A DNA stretch of 64,000 nt from assembly GCA_905182995.1 (NCBI GenBank), contig CAJJDP010000101.1:127099-191098 (forward strand), in the 5' to 3' direction. The notes beneath the pieces are model-generated. The model had not been told where the DNA came from. It saw only the letters and a program-made list of their open reading frames with translations, and did no database searches. The stretch is from Paramecium octaurelia (lineage: Eukaryota; Ciliophora; Oligohymenophorea; Peniculida; Parameciidae). Shown piece after piece: positions 22,825-34,490 of this stretch. Position 1 is the first letter of the stretch. Each line of letters opens with the position of its first letter. A program made the translations under genes and the position numbers.

Positions 22825-23587
22825 TTTAATAGTTTATGTTATTAATAATTAATACGTATTTACTATAAGAAATTATTAACTAGAGAAAACATAAGAAACA
22901 GAAAATATAATACACAAGAAAGCTAAGGTTTTATCAATTTAGTACAATATTCTCAAAGATTGATAGAACATTTGCTTGCTAAAAAAAAATCAGGAGTAAA
23001 ATTGGAAATTCTTTTTAAGGTAACTGAATTGATCCTTTCATTAATACTAATCAAATAAAACCTTCATTTACTTAATTAAAAATATCTTTATCAATTAAAT
23101 CACATTTTAAGGATATAATCAATTTCACAATTAAAGCCTTCAATTATCTATGAGTATTAGGATATATTTACCTAATAATTACTTTAGTAAATATCTCAAA
23201 GAGTTATTAAATTATATTAAATAACTGTGTCCTTAATTTAACTAACATTATAAATTTTGATAAAAAGGGGAATATTACATTTAGCTCAGTTTGTTATTCA
23301 ATTTTGTTAAGTAGTATATCCAAAAGTGGATCAATTATTAGAGAATATTAAATGCGATTTCTGGATTTAAATTCGAAATTCAATACTAATGCCTTATTTT
23401 AATATATGTGAATGAGGATTAATTAAATAGGATTAAGTAAAATAAAAAGTTATGAGTTGATTGATAATATACTTCACCTCTTTATAAATGTGCATTGCAT
23501 TTAAGTAAATAATATAACAAGTTATATTTACTGACAATTTAATATATTTACGCTATCATTAATACCTATTATTATAGAGTATTTAAA
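22825..23587. other. 763-bp AT-rich spacer
   Basis: Between the GTPase start (minus) and the small secreted-protein start (plus), so it must hold both promoters. From 22945 on it belongs to the repeat that flanks the second N. I see no open frame with supporting features. Short A-runs and TA-rich stretches are the only structure. Confidence 0.5.
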
Positions 23588-23923
23588 ATGAAATATATCT
23601 TAATCATTGTCTTATTGATTTCCGCAACCACAACAAGATCAATACACTTGAACTCAGACGAGAAAATGAGTAGATGCATAGCAAAACTTTGCAGAAATTA
23701 AATAGGAGCTTGTATAAGAATTAAAGGATGCGCCGATAACTTTAAGAGTTGTGCAAATGAACTTGAAAAAGATGAAGATATTGAAAAAGTTAATTAACAT
23801 ATTAATATTTAGTTTGACTTATGCTTAGATAAAGTACCATAATCTTATACATTAATGGAATGCATATAATCAAATTGCATCAATATTGAAAGTAATAAGA
23901 TAGAATAGCATTAAAGAAATTGA
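23588..23923 (+). CDS. Small secreted cysteine-rich protein (left copy)
   Basis: A single exon of 111 residues. A clear signal peptide (MKYILIIVLLISATTTRS) is followed by a mature part with eight cysteines (RCIAKLCRNQIGACIRIKGC, DNFKSCANE, DLCLDKV, MECIQSNC), probably in disulfides. There is no transmembrane segment after the leader. I recognise no family; Paramecium makes many small secreted or trichocyst-associated Cys proteins, but nothing here ties it to those. The sequence is identical to 24930-25265, most likely the same locus assembled twice. Confidence 0.75.
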
Positions 23924-24200
23924 ATTGATCATTTTCGGCACATTCCCATCCTCAAACATATAGATTATATTGTTATACATAATGTTTTCTTCAATTTAAA
24001 GTGATCCAAGGACTAAAATGTGTTTCTAATAAGACAGATGAGAATGAAAAGGTGTAATTAGATTTTGCATGAGTATAAATGTGAGGTAGGAGGGAGTTGG
24101 TGTGAGGTAAAGGATTATATGAAGAATAAAATAAATATAAATGAAATGAAAATTATATGATAAAATCCAAGATTTAGTGTGCAATAATTTTTATATTTTA

Positions 24201-24285
24201 ATGGACACCAATACAATTCAAAGTGTTTACATCCCTGATCCTGAAGAAAGTATCTTTTATCAATCTATCTGTAGAAATTGTGTAC
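24201..24285 (+). CDS. Truncated copy of the 5' end of the giant coiled-coil gene
   Basis: The first 85 bases of the gene that begins at 25543, cut by the N at 24286. It starts ATG GAC ACC and includes the first 25-nt intron. It is part of the contig overlap. Confidence 0.8.
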
Positions 24286-24286
24286 N
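24286..24286. other. Assembly gap (single N) between overlapping contigs
   Basis: The single undetermined base between the two copies of the 1,341-bp repeat. Confidence 0.97.
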
Positions 24287-24929
24287 CAATATTCTCAAAG
24301 ATTGATAGAACATTTGCTTGCTAAAAAAAAATCAGGAGTAAAATTGGAAATTCTTTTTAAGGTAACTGAATTGATCCTTTCATTAATACTAATCAAATAA
24401 AACCTTCATTTACTTAATTAAAAATATCTTTATCAATTAAATCACATTTTAAGGATATAATCAATTTCACAATTAAAGCCTTCAATTATCTATGAGTATT
24501 AGGATATATTTACCTAATAATTACTTTAGTAAATATCTCAAAGAGTTATTAAATTATATTAAATAACTGTGTCCTTAATTTAACTAACATTATAAATTTT
24601 GATAAAAAGGGGAATATTACATTTAGCTCAGTTTGTTATTCAATTTTGTTAAGTAGTATATCCAAAAGTGGATCAATTATTAGAGAATATTAAATGCGAT
24701 TTCTGGATTTAAATTCGAAATTCAATACTAATGCCTTATTTTAATATATGTGAATGAGGATTAATTAAATAGGATTAAGTAAAATAAAAAGTTATGAGTT
24801 GATTGATAATATACTTCACCTCTTTATAAATGTGCATTGCATTTAAGTAAATAATATAACAAGTTATATTTACTGACAATTTAATATATTTACGCTATCA
24901 TTAATACCTATTATTATAGAGTATTTAAA

Positions 24930-25265
24930 ATGAAATATATCTTAATCATTGTCTTATTGATTTCCGCAACCACAACAAGATCAATACACTTGAACTCAGA
25001 CGAGAAAATGAGTAGATGCATAGCAAAACTTTGCAGAAATTAAATAGGAGCTTGTATAAGAATTAAAGGATGCGCCGATAACTTTAAGAGTTGTGCAAAT
25101 GAACTTGAAAAAGATGAAGATATTGAAAAAGTTAATTAACATATTAATATTTAGTTTGACTTATGCTTAGATAAAGTACCATAATCTTATACATTAATGG
25201 AATGCATATAATCAAATTGCATCAATATTGAAAGTAATAAGATAGAATAGCATTAAAGAAATTGA
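24930..25265 (+). CDS. Small secreted cysteine-rich protein (right copy)
   Basis: Identical to 23588-23923: signal peptide, eight cysteines, 111 residues. It is the copy contiguous with the coiled-coil gene. If the N marks an unmerged overlap, the two entries are one gene. Confidence 0.75.
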
Positions 25266-25379
25266 ATTGATCATTTTCGGCACATTCCCATCCTCAAACA
25301 TATAGATTATATTGTTATACATAATGTTTTCTTCAATTTAAAGTGATCCAAGGACTAAAATGTGTTTCTAATAAGACAG

Positions 25380-25502
25380 ATGAGAATGAAAAGGTGTAAT
25401 TAGATTTTGCATGAGTATAAATGTGAGGTAGGAGGGAGTTGGTGTGAGGTAAAGGATTATATGAAGAATAAAATAAATATAAATGAAATGAAAATTATAT
25501 GA
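25380..25502 (+). CDS. Possible 40-residue Cys-containing ORF
   Basis: In the 277-bp gap between the secreted-protein gene and the coiled-coil gene, a short frame reads MRMKRCNQILHEYKCEVG and then SWCEVKDYMKNKI before TGA. Three cysteines in a helical context give it some protein character, and the same bases occur at 24038-24160. It has no leader and no known family, and may be a 3' exon of the secreted-protein gene or chance. Confidence 0.25.
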
Positions 25503-25542
25503 TAAAATCCAAGATTTAGTGTGCAATAATTTTTATATTTTA

Positions 25543-28500
25543 ATGGACACCAATACAATTCAAAGTGTTTACATCCCTGATCCTGAAGAAAGTATCTTTT
25601 ATCAATCTATCTGTAGAAATTGTGTACAAGAATGTTCGCAAGCCTAATTTACCTGCTACGGCTGATATTGCATACTGTGAAATTAGAATTGCAGAGCTCA
25701 TGGCTGAAGTCGAAGCTTAAAAGGAGCATTCTTTCAAAATCCAGTAATAATTGGATCTCTATGTTACATACGAATAATCAGTATATATCCATTTTTGATT
25801 TAAGCTCATATAATATGAATCTAAGAACGCTATATTGTCCGAGGAAAACAAACAATTAAGTTGTTTGCTTTAAGTGAAATCCAGGGATTTGGAACAAGCC
25901 TAATTAAAAATCTTAGAATTGGAATAATAAATAGATTCACTAAGGGAGGTGGACCAAGAATTACAAAGGAATATCTAGCTATTGCTGTTCAAGGATAGAG
26001 AGATATAAGAAGTATAACCTAATTCGATTAATATAGTTAAATAACAAATACAACTCATTAGAATAGTTCTTGCAATAAAACAAGAATTGGGAGTTAATTA
26101 ACTAAGACTTAAAGAATTAAATAATCAATTGGAAACATGATGTTGAACTTTGGAAGGAGAGATTCACAAAATCAGAAAATGAGAGAAAACGACTATTAGA
26201 ATTACGGGAAGAAGGACTAAAGAAATATGATCATCTAGAGAATGTAGACACTCAGCCACATTCTCCGCAAGTTGAATTGAATGAATAATAGACAGAAAAG
26301 CATAAGGTAGAGAAGAATCCAGAAAATCACTCTTAATTACTCTAATAAACATAAGTTAATTTATTTGAAAAGGAACATTAAAATACTTTATTAAACAATG
26401 AATTAAATGGGTTGAGACAATAACAATAGGAATTTTAGAAACGATTAAGTGAATTGACAAATTAGTTAGGAAAATTGGATGAGAAGGACAAAGAAATAGC
26501 CAGATTAAATGGATTGCTATAAGAGAAACCAAAGATCTAAATTGTAAAGGAGGAGAAGATTGTGACAGTTGAAAACAGTGCATTGGATGAAGAGAAAATA
26601 AGACTACAAGGATTATTGGATGAATCAAACATTCGTTTGGAGCACTCTTTCAATGAGATTGAGTAATTGAACAGTAAAATATAGACTTTGGAAGATGTGA
26701 ATCAAAAAGTATTAAATTGCCATATTATAATAGTTACAAAGAGATAATAGGCAAATTCACAGATTATAGGAACAAATAGATTTATTAGTTATTGATAAGT
26801 AGAACTTGTAAACTTCTAATGGGTAAAAGGATAAGGTCTTAAATGAAACACTTGCTCTTTTAAGATAAAAAACAATTGAAATTTAAGAGTTGCAGGCAGT
26901 TAAATAAGAATTAACTATAGCAAATGAAAGAGTGCATTAATTAGTTAAAGATTTAGAATAAAGTAGAAGACAATTAGGAGAATTGGAATAATTAGCATAA
27001 CAAGTCAAAAAGTAGGAGCATATTTGTTAGGAGAAAGAAAAGGTGGTTAAAGAGTAAGCATTGCAAATACAATAACTAAAATAAAACAGAAATGAATTAT
27101 AGAATGAATTGAATGATAGCAAGATTAGAATTAATTTACTATCAAAGTATGAGGCAAGAGTGAAATCATAATAAAGCACAATTCAATCACTTAGATAAGA
27201 ACTTTAAGAGACATTGGGTGGATCTGAACAATGGAGAGAAAAGTACAACTAGAATTGCTCTGAAATAAGTAGATTACAGAGATTGTTAGATGTTTCATAA
27301 TAAAGAATTATCAAACTTTAAGAGGAATTGAAAAACTTCAACAATAACTTTGAATTGGGCTAGATTAAGATTGAGGGAGCACCTGTTATTAAGAGAATTG
27401 AAAAAGTTGTCATTTAAGACAATAAATAGATTGAAAAACTATAAAACTAATTGATATCCTAAGAATTAAACAATGAATCATTATTAAGAAATAGGAAGTT
27501 TGAAATATAAACCACTTAAAGAGAGCTAGATGCCTTAAATTAACTATTATAATAGAAACGATAGGAATCTGAGTTATGGAAAAACAAATATTTAACATCA
27601 GAATAATAAAACACTTAATTGCAGAACATTAATGACAAATACAAATAATTAGTCTTGAGATGTGAAGGTCAAAAGGCAACTATATAATAATTAGAATCCA
27701 AGAGTTTGGAACAGGGATAGGAAATTGAATAATAAAGATCCAAGATCTTTTCCTTGACTCTTGAAGTTCATCAAATCGAAGGTTACAAGATTGAGAAAGA
27801 ATAGCAAAAGGAGAAGGCTCTTCAATTATATTAAGAGCTCATTCTTTCATAATCGCGAGTTGCCCGATTGATTGGAGCATTTAATGAATTATATAGACAG
27901 TAGAGCATTAAGTCTGATAATCCATAAGCAAAATTTGTTTAGCAAAAGTCAGATACTGTGGAAAAGATGAGATAGAAGATTGTTGAGCTTGAAATGGAAA
28001 TAGATGATACTAAGGATGACTAAATTAGTGAATTGGAATAAAGAATATAGATTTTGGAATCTGAATTAAAGAAATAATTGGATATCAATGGATAGCTAGT
28101 TAAGGATCTCTAAAATGTGGATAGAAAGAAACAAGATATTCTTAGTGAGTTGCAAGCTCTGTAGACAAGTGAATCAGATACAAATTAATTAAGAATAGCT
28201 TTCAATAAGAAGGTTAAAGAATGTGAGTAACTTAAAACAGATTTAGATAAGATTCAAATTGTGATATAGTCTTATGAACAATAGATAGAGAAATCAAGAG
28301 AACAAGATGCCAATTAGAAGAACGAATTATAAAGATTGAAGTTATTTAATAATAATCTTAACAAACAGATTGCATCCCTTTTATTGCATTTGAATTCTTT
28401 AGAATTGACTATCAATACATAAAGACACAAATTGGATTCATATCCTGAATTTGAGGAAAGGATTAACGATTAGATTGATAAAATTAATTCTTTGGAGAAG

Positions 28501-30007
28501 GAGAATAATGAATTAAAATTATAGAACGATATTCTGAATGCTCAAATAAGTTAATTAGAATAGAATATTATCAAATTGCAACCATTAGAATAATAAGTGA
28601 CACTTCTCAGAGAAATAATAAATAATGATAATAGAGAGATTAGTTTATGGTAGACAAGATTTTAAGATCTGGAGAATGAACGTTCTTAGTAAAATGAGGA
28701 TTATAGAAAGAAAATAGATCAATTCAAAATAGAATTAAAAGATTAATAAAATCTAGAGATGATTATTAAACAATAATAAAATGATATTGAGGATCTTACT
28801 CAAAATAATTAAAAGTTGGTTGCAAACATAAAGGATTTACAAACACAATAGGATAAATTATTAAGAGATTTAGATAATAAGGATATTGAAATAAAGAGAT
28901 TATAATAAGTTGAATAGGAATTCAGAAAGTTATAGGATCTATTCTATTAAGAAATCGAGAAATACTAGGATTTAAGTGATAAGCATTAGTAGTTGTAGAA
29001 TCAGTATGATTAGACAAGGAGAGAATAAGAGAAATTGGAGAATAAATGTGCCATGATGTCTAGTGAAATTGAAAGATTGAAGGTCATGCTTAAGAATAAG
29101 AATTAAGAATTAGAATTGAACAAATAACAAATTCATTAAAATGAACAATTAATTGATTAATTACAACCATTAACAGTCGAAAATAAGCGATTGTTTGAAT
29201 AAATTTAAAAGTAAATTCAATAAATTGATGAGTTGAAATAATAAATAATCTAGTTATAAAGATAATTGGATGATAAGAAGAAACAATTGGATTAAGAATA
29301 AATTAATTAGGAATAATAATAAGAAGAAATTAATAGATTATTGAATTTGTTAAGAAGTAAAGAAGATGACATCCATTAGTTCAGATAAGTCACAAAGTAA
29401 TACGAGATTCAATTGAAGGATAACAAGAAGGAGGATGATCAATGGAATGACTTGCAAAATGAATTGAACAAGTTGACTTAACATGTGAATTATTTGAATG
29501 AGGTTATTGGATAGAAAAATATAGAATTGGAGAACATGCAAAAATAGAATACTTAATATCAATTATAATTATTAGAGAATGAGAAATTAGATTACAAGAT
29601 CTTAGAAAAGACAGTTGAAGCAAGAGAAAAAGAGGTTGAAGATTGGAGAAGAAGATTCCAAAAACTAACCTAAGACTAAGAAAAATTGTATAATGAAAAA
29701 TTAGAATCAAACAATAAATTAGCAGGTTAGGAATTGGAAATTGAAAGATGGAAAAGAAAGGTGACATCAAATGAAAGTGAATTGAACTTACTTAGAAATA
29801 TTATAAGTTAATTAAATGTTGAAATAGAACGTTTAAGTAAGAGCAGTGAAGATCTATTGCAAGTAAATATTATACTATTTCTAGGATAATGAAGGATGGA
29901 GAGAAAAGTATTCAAAACTATAGCAATAAATCCCATCTATGTTAGAGTTAATACCACCAATTACTCCTGGAAACAGTTTTAGAGTATCCGAGAAACCACA
30001 ATAATGA
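25543..30007 (+). CDS. Giant coiled-coil protein, about 1,450 residues
   Basis: The first exon (MDTNTIQSVYIPDPEE) joins through a 25-nt intron to VYKNVRKPNLPATADIAYCE, then IRIAELMAEVEAQKEHSFK. Further introns of 24, 22, 25 and 22 nt keep one frame. Except for the two ends, the whole protein is heptad coiled coil, very rich in Gln (mostly TAA/TAG), Glu, Lys and Leu. A block KEEKIVTVENSALDEEKIRL near residue 330 and a related block GAPVIKRIEKVV near residue 570 suggest internal repeat units. The non-coiled tail is PSMLELIPPITPGNSFRVS. No motor, kinase or membrane domain is present. I infer a filament or scaffold protein of the cortex or basal bodies. Similarity searches with coiled coils are misleading, so I name no family. 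Confidence 0.8.
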
Positions 30008-30746
30008 GTATGATGAGTTATTTTAATAAATACGTATAGGAATGATTTGTTACTTGTTCTAATTCTTAAAATTAATATTCAAATCTTATAGATATTTCTA
30101 TATACAAGATGAATTTAATCTTATTTCATATATATACATTTAACTTTTATTTATAAATTACTCTTTTTTAATAAATGATTGTTAACTTTCATTAATTAGA
30201 GATGTTTATTGAATCATGGGAATTATCTACTAAAAAATATTTAGAAATTATAAAAACCTGTAATTTTTTGAGTTCTTCACCATAAGTTATTTAATTATAT
30301 AAACTTCATAATTAATTAATGAAAATCGATATTCCTGTTCATTCTTATCTTCAAATTTTCTCTTAATTCTTATAATAAAAGATGATTATCAATCTAATAA
30401 TTTTTAAACCATTGAATTAACTAATAATAATCAAAAACCTTAATAGTTTAGATATATATATAATATTTTTATTCAAGGCAAAAGAAAAGAAATAGCAAGA
30501 AAATATTAAAGTAAGAGAGTTCTCATAAGTTCTGATGATGTTTGAGAATTACATCCTAATCAATCATGAATTACAGGGTTAAAACCAATGTGTAATCAAA
30601 TTTTCATATCTGTCTTTAAGTAATCTAGGTTTTCATTAAATTTCGTTTGGCAATAACTTTGTGACTGTGAGGTTATCATATGGTTTTAAAGATATAGTGA
30701 ATGGCATAAAATATGTTTGTTTATAAATTGATATATATTATATAAA
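30008..30746. other. 739-bp spacer without a callable gene
   Basis: Tandem plus-strand genes flank it. One plus frame from ATG near 30320 stays open past 30747, and a short minus ORF begins MPFTISLKPYDNLTVTK, but both lack introns, domains or clean ends. Very AT-rich to about 30480, less so after. Promoter of the EF-hand gene is presumably in the last 100 bases. Confidence 0.4.
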
Positions 30747-31534
30747 ATGGATTATGATAACATGGATTTTACGAATTATTCCAATGAATAGATTGGAGAA
30801 ATGATAAAAACATAAGGATTGGAGAATATAACATATGAGGAGCTGATAGCGAAAAAGAATAAGAGAATAAAAGAATTTTACGAGTAAGATTCGAAACTGG
30901 TAAAGCTTTGATTACTAATGTGAAGTAAGAGGCAATGTTGAGACACTGGTTATTGAAGAGAAAGAATAAGCATTTGATAGACTTTAATGACAAAGAGCGT
31001 TCTCAATTAAAACAATACTTCAACTCTTTGGATGAGGATGGATCAAGTATATAGTTTTAATTAAAATAATTAGAGTCGATTGGCATAGATGAATTGGAGG
31101 AACCATTAATCTCGTTGGGCATAGCCGAATCGCGAGAGGATGTTAAGAAGCTCATTTACACTGTTGATGATGATGGGTCTATTGAATTTAAAGAATTCTT
31201 GGAAATTATTAAAAATAAAAACGGAGATGGGAAAAGCAATTCAAAGGAGACAATGGTGATTGACTTTTTTAAAGGTACGAGAGTCTATTAATATTAAGAC
31301 ATGATAAATGGGCGTTTAGGACACGGGAGTAATTAACCAATTAATAAGAATCTGCCTTTTAGTTTGATCATAAGTACAATAAGGAGATAGAAGTTGTTGG
31401 ATGCTTTGATGGCGAATGATCAAAAGAAGAAGGAGGAAGGAGAGAAAGTGATGAAAGCTTATGGAAAACTAATTTCTTAGAGGAGGGCTTAAAAAAATGA
31501 TGGCTCAATTTAGGGTTCGAAAAAGAGAATTTGA
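30747..31534 (+). CDS. EF-hand calcium-binding protein
   Basis: About 244 residues with two introns (26 and 27 nt). The second falls inside the first EF loop and must be spliced out to complete it: DEDGSKSIGIDE, with ligands at positions 1, 3, 5, 7 and 12 all present. The second hand, TVDDDGSIEFKE, keeps positions 3, 5, 7 and 12 but has Thr at position 1, so binding there may be weak. The basic C-terminus (LLDALMANDQKKKEEGEKVM) has no domain. The N-terminal 90 residues are charged and helical. It is similar in layout to ciliate EF-hand proteins of the cortex and cilia. Target and location cannot be read. Confidence 0.82.
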
Positions 31535-31635
31535 TTTTATAGTATGCGAACCTTTTTTTGTATTATTTCATAATTCTTATTATCTTTTATGTTGAGGTGC
31601 GTACAAATAATAATAATAATAAAAAACACACTAAA

Positions 31636-33589
31636 ATGTCAGAAGAAATACAATAGTCGAATTCAGGATAATAGTTGATAACCCATTATTTTAATCAAAA
31701 TCCTGAAAATTCATAGGATAGACAAAGAATAAGCAGGAAGAGAAGGATGGATTCAGAGTTACCGAAGAAAAAGATGTCTCTCAAATTAAAAAGCGATGAT
31801 GAATCATCCAATGATAACATTTAATTACAATTAACTAATCCACCTAATTGTTAAACGATCTACAAATACTTGAAACCAACCAAAGATGTCAGCACTGAAG
31901 CGGGTAATTAGAGTAAAGCATTGTAGTTAAAAAACACAGAAGAAGGTAAGTAAAAAGCTTAAGGGAATGATAAAAGTTCATTTGTTAAGCCCAAGGACAG
32001 TAAAGTTATTTTGTAATCAGTTTAAAAACAGAATGATGATGAAGCCAACAAATTGTAATAAAAATTGATGGAGAAAGAATAAGTGGAAAAGCAATTAAGA
32101 TAGGAGAAACAACAACTAGAAAACGAGCGTTAAGAGTTAATTCAATAGCATAATGCTTTTAAGAAGAGAACATAAGTAGTATTTGCAGAGGCCTTAAAAT
32201 AAGTGGAGGAATTAAAGCGGGAAAAAATGAGGGAATATCTCGAGAGGGAACGTTATAGATTGGGTGAGTTTGTTAGTTCTAGGAATAATGTGAGGTTTGT
32301 AGAGGAATGGTAAGATGGTTATGAAATTAAATAAGTTAAATAAAATTTATAAAAATTAGAAAATGAAAGAAATGAATTAGAAAAATAAAAAAATGAAATT
32401 AAAGACAAATCCTTATCAAAAATACAAAAAGATAAATAAACTAAGTTACTCTTTGATTTAGACCTATAGAATGGTGATTTAGACAACAATCAAAGGAAAC
32501 TCAGAATCTAGTTCCAATTGAGCATTCTCAAGAAAGAAGAGGAAGAACTTAAATTGAAACTACAAAAACTAGAAGAAGAGAAGCAATAATTGGCATACAA
32601 AACAAGGAGATTCATGGAAGAATAAGGGTAAAAAATTTATATTATTTTTAGTTGTCGATATTATAGAGCAGAACCAAAATGGCCATTGATTGCTTAGAGA
32701 TATTAAACTTTAGGGTTGTTGGGCAAAGGTGGATTCTCTGAAGTTTACAAATCATTTGATTTACAAGAGTTCAGAGTGTGTGCTTGCAAAATTCATTATC
32801 TAAATCCATAATGGAATGAAAATGCAAAAAATAATTATATCAAACATGCACTCAGAGAGAATGATATTCACAAGCGATTGAAACATATTAATATAGTATC
32901 CTTATATGACACTTAAGAGATCGATTAAGATTCCTTTTGGTATTGAAATAATAATTATAACAAATAGTACAGTATTGGAATTTTGTGATGGAACAGATTT
33001 AAACTAGCATTTGAAGAAATATAAAATCTTAGCAGAGAAGGAAGCTAAACTCATTATTCGTCAAGTGTTGGCAGCATTACATTACATGAGTTGCAGTCCT
33101 ACTAAAATCATACATTATGATTTGAAACCGCAAAATATTTTATTTCATAGAGGTGAAGTCAAGATTACTGATTTTGGCTTGTGTAAGGTTTTAGACTATG
33201 ACACTACTAGATAAGAGTTAACTTCACAAGGATTAGGAACGTATTGGTACTTGCCTCCAGAATGTTTTTTAGAACAACAAAACATTTAAATTAGTACTAA
33301 AGTTGATGTATGGTCGGTTGGAGTTATTTTATTTGAAATGGTTTATGGCAAAAAACCGTTTGGAGATGGTATGTCCTAGGAAAGAATAGCTTAAGTAACA
33401 TTTAGTATTATCCTTTAGGAAAGAGTGATTTTGAATTCTTATTAGGTTAAATTTCCTTAGAAACCAAATATTTCATAAGAATGCAAAGATTTCATTACAA
33501 AATGTTTGACTTATAACATGGAAGCAAGATGGAATATTTCAGAAGCATACTACTGCAATTACATTTAGAATTTAAAAACAACAAATTGA
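31636..33589 (+). CDS. Tousled-like kinase (TLK) with a candidate PIP box
   Basis: About 633 residues. After a basic N-terminus comes a coiled coil (KLQQKLMEKEQVEKQLRQEK), as TLKs use to dimerise, then the kinase domain: [17 protein letters not shown] (Gly loop), [20 protein letters not shown], the TLK-specific catalytic loop [21 protein letters not shown], and [11 protein letters not shown] with [12 protein letters not shown]. Introns of 24 and 28 nt are removed; the second restores [19 protein letters not shown], nearly the animal sequence. All catalytic residues are present. TLKs are nuclear Ser/Thr kinases that phosphorylate the histone chaperone ASF1 in S phase. Residues near 12-19, QQLITHYF, match the PCNA-interacting motif QxxLxxYF (Ile at position 4). 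That would place the kinase at replication forks, which is inference. Confidence 0.93.
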
Positions 33590-34201
33590 ATTATTAAGTA
33601 TTTATTTCTGCTTTTTTATATTAATTTTTTTTTATTAATTAGAGCGTTATTTCAGTGATTTATTAGTCTATCAACTTATAGCTCTATGCACTATCAATTA
33701 ACTAAATTATCATGATATAAAAATTGATTAGAATTCATTACCTTTCATAAAGTTAAGATATTATTAAAAAAATGAATTTTGCTTTAAATTTATCAGGAAA
33801 TTACACTTATAGAATATTTTATAAAAATTTCTAGTTCATAAGAGTTTATGTTGTTACACATTTACAATAACAAATCAAAAATTTCCATCATGATCCCTAA
33901 TGGCATCTTCAAACGAGATATAATCAACAATATATTATATTTCAGCGTAAAAATATTCAAAAAAAAGTGACAAGAACTTTAAATTGTGTTCAATTCCTTA
34001 TTTTTGGAGTAGATATCTTGTTTTTGATTTCTATTGTAACTTCCCTCTAATACAAGAATATTCCTGTGTTCTGATTTTTGAGATCAAGTTTTCTAGAGAA
34101 AATTAAAATTAGGCTTGCTTTTTTCTCAAAGATGACCACAAAGTTAAATGTTATAATTAAATTTCATATATAGATATGAAGTGGGTATCAAAAATTCAAG
34201 C
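33590..34201. other. 612-bp AT-rich spacer between convergent genes
   Basis: Between the TLK stop and the stop of the small MGSCSS gene. Unusually long for a tail-to-tail gap in this window. I find no frame on either strand with an intron, domain or good composition. Confidence 0.45.
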
Positions 34202-34490
34202 TCATTCTTCTTCTTCAATAGGCTCTAAGTTATCATCATCCAAAAGGTCAGGAGGTGCTATGATGTCAAAAATTACTCCTTCTACTTCTACATTATACTA
34301 ATGTTGGAGACCTAATGATATAATTAGTATTTGAACTGTTAGGGTCGTAGGGTTGAATTATTCGCTCTTTTGGTTGCTGTATGCATTTATCTGCCCAAGT
34401 CATTCGAGAATGAGCGTAAGCACATGTTGTCTAAGAGTTGAGAGGCAGAGTATGATGTGTTTATACTTTTTTTGAGGAGCAAGATCCCAT
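34202..34490 (-). CDS. Small acidic-tailed protein with N-terminal MGSCSS acylation signal
   Basis: About 87 residues. A 25-nt GT...AG intron joins the exon ending QQPKERIIQPYDPN to HQYNVEVEGVIFDIIAPPDL and an acidic tail (DDDNLEPIEEEE). The N-terminus MGSCSSKK is a textbook N-myristoylation plus palmitoylation site (Gly2, Cys4, Ser6), predicting attachment to the cytoplasmic face of a membrane. The middle (YAHSRMTWADKCIQQPKERI) is not in any family I know. The dual-acylation start and the clean splice into an acidic end make a real gene likely despite its size. Confidence 0.65.

Larger units (their letters stand above)
22945..24285. repeat. Left copy of a 1,341-bp exact direct repeat flanking a second N
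   Basis: Recurs at 24287-25627 (offset 1,342) with no difference in the stretches compared. The left flank is unique and continues into the GTPase gene. The right copy continues into the giant coiled-coil gene. This is the same arrangement and nearly the same length as the repeat at 4921-7575, pointing to an assembly overlap. Confidence 0.93.
24287..25627. repeat. Right copy of the 1,341-bp exact direct repeat
   Basis: Second copy of 22945-24285. It ends 85 bases inside the giant coiled-coil gene, which is whole only on this side. Confidence 0.93.
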
